Assembly (NCBI GenBank): GCA_031285845.1
Contig: JAITVK010000023.1
Coordinates: 1 to 64,000 of the forward strand
Length of the DNA: 64,000 bases
Origin: Propionibacteriaceae bacterium
Lineage (GTDB): Bacteria; Actinomycetota; Actinomycetes; Propionibacteriales; Propionibacteriaceae
Reading direction: 5' to 3'
The notes beneath the pieces were generated by a model. That model saw only the letters and a program-made list of their open reading frames with translations, was not told where the DNA came from and searched no databases. The position numbers and the translations under genes were made by a program. Positions 63,816 through 64,000 of this stretch are shown here, in pieces (position 1 is the first letter of the stretch; each line of letters begins with the position of its first letter).

Positions 63816-64000
63816 TCACGTTGCGCCCGAAGCGAGCCAGGCTGCTAGCCTCCAATCCAGACACTCGGCGATGAACTGAGGCGTTGCTGAGCCCGCTGTC
63901 TCGGTCACTACTTCTGCCTGCCATCTGGCAAACCGGTACGCCTCATCGTCTCCGAGTTCATCAAGGACGAGAACAGGCCAGAGCATGTCAGGCAGATCGT
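63816..64000 (-). CDS. C-terminal fragment of an unrecognised protein (5' end outside window)
   Basis: An open frame enters from the right edge and ends at TGA 63816-63818, giving 61 codons. The sequence is protein-like, with acidic and aromatic content (LVLDELGDDEAYRFARW, FIAECLDWRLAAWLASGAT at the C-terminus). I cannot assign it to a family from this fragment. It lies upstream of the AbiEi gene on the same strand. Confidence 0.5.
   Translation of the reverse strand, partial: DLPDMLWPVLVLDELGDDEAYRFARWQAEVVTETAGSATPQFIAECLDWRLAAWLASGAT

Overview
The window is about 64 kb of high-GC DNA with dense, mostly bidirectional gene order, GTG/ATG starts, leaderless genes and typical Actinomycetota markers: 20S proteasome subunits PrcB/PrcA, the glnA2-glnE-glnA1 nitrogen cluster, a maltokinase, a type A RNase P RNA, a mycobacterial-type methionine aminopeptidase and a SCP2-like protein. 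A propionibacterial-type actinomycete is my best guess, with low confidence at family level.

Layout. 1-7397 (-): the N-terminal 2465 residues of a giant surface protein running off the left edge. It has two tandem ~1050-residue modules (Pmp-like beta-helix plus two InlB-type repeats) followed by a Pro-rich 15-residue repeat tail. 7.8-9.9 kb: zinc-ribbon coiled-coil protein and an RNB-family exoribonuclease. 10.1-15.7 kb: maltokinase, divergent from a LacI-regulated sugar ABC importer (binding protein, two permeases, regulator; no ATPase). 15.7-18.8 kb (-): metQ-metN-metI methionine importer preceded by a Met-rich leader peptide. 19-22 kb (-): an unidentified protein coupled to a membrane-anchored M16 peptidase. 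22.0-23.5 kb: gene-free, repeat-containing spacer, then rnpB. 24.3-32.7 kb: map, glnA2, SCP2-like protein, glnE, membrane lipase, glnA1, with GlnR-type boxes. 33-39 kb: fumC, an ABC-F ATPase, a lipoate ligase with the accessory domain at its N-terminus, and larA. 39.3-45.5 kb (-): phosphatase, copper ATPase, DEAD-box helicase, larE, larB. 45.6-50.1 kb: metH and trmI. 50.3-51.8 kb (-): ABC-2 exporter. 52.1-57.2 kb: prcB-prcA-tyrA-cmk-der. 57.3-61.2 kb: an asymmetric heterodimeric ABC exporter. 61.46 kb: tRNA-Pro(GGG), followed by an accessory segment with an AbiE-type toxin-antitoxin pair, a frameshifted HTH gene and a partial gene at the right edge.

How it fits together. Carbon uptake (sugar importer, maltokinase), nitrogen assimilation (two glutamine synthetases and their adenylyltransferase, with GlnR-like sites) and methionine supply (MetQNI uptake, cobalamin-dependent MetH, Map) dominate. 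Lactate racemase genes larA, larB and larE are present but larC is not. The proteasome genes lie near trmI as in mycobacteria, but an ABC exporter occupies the place where mpa, dop and pup normally sit. The most notable points are that proteasome rearrangement, the Met-rich leader upstream of metQNI, the duplicated giant surface protein, the asymmetric ABC exporter and the tRNA-linked AbiE locus.
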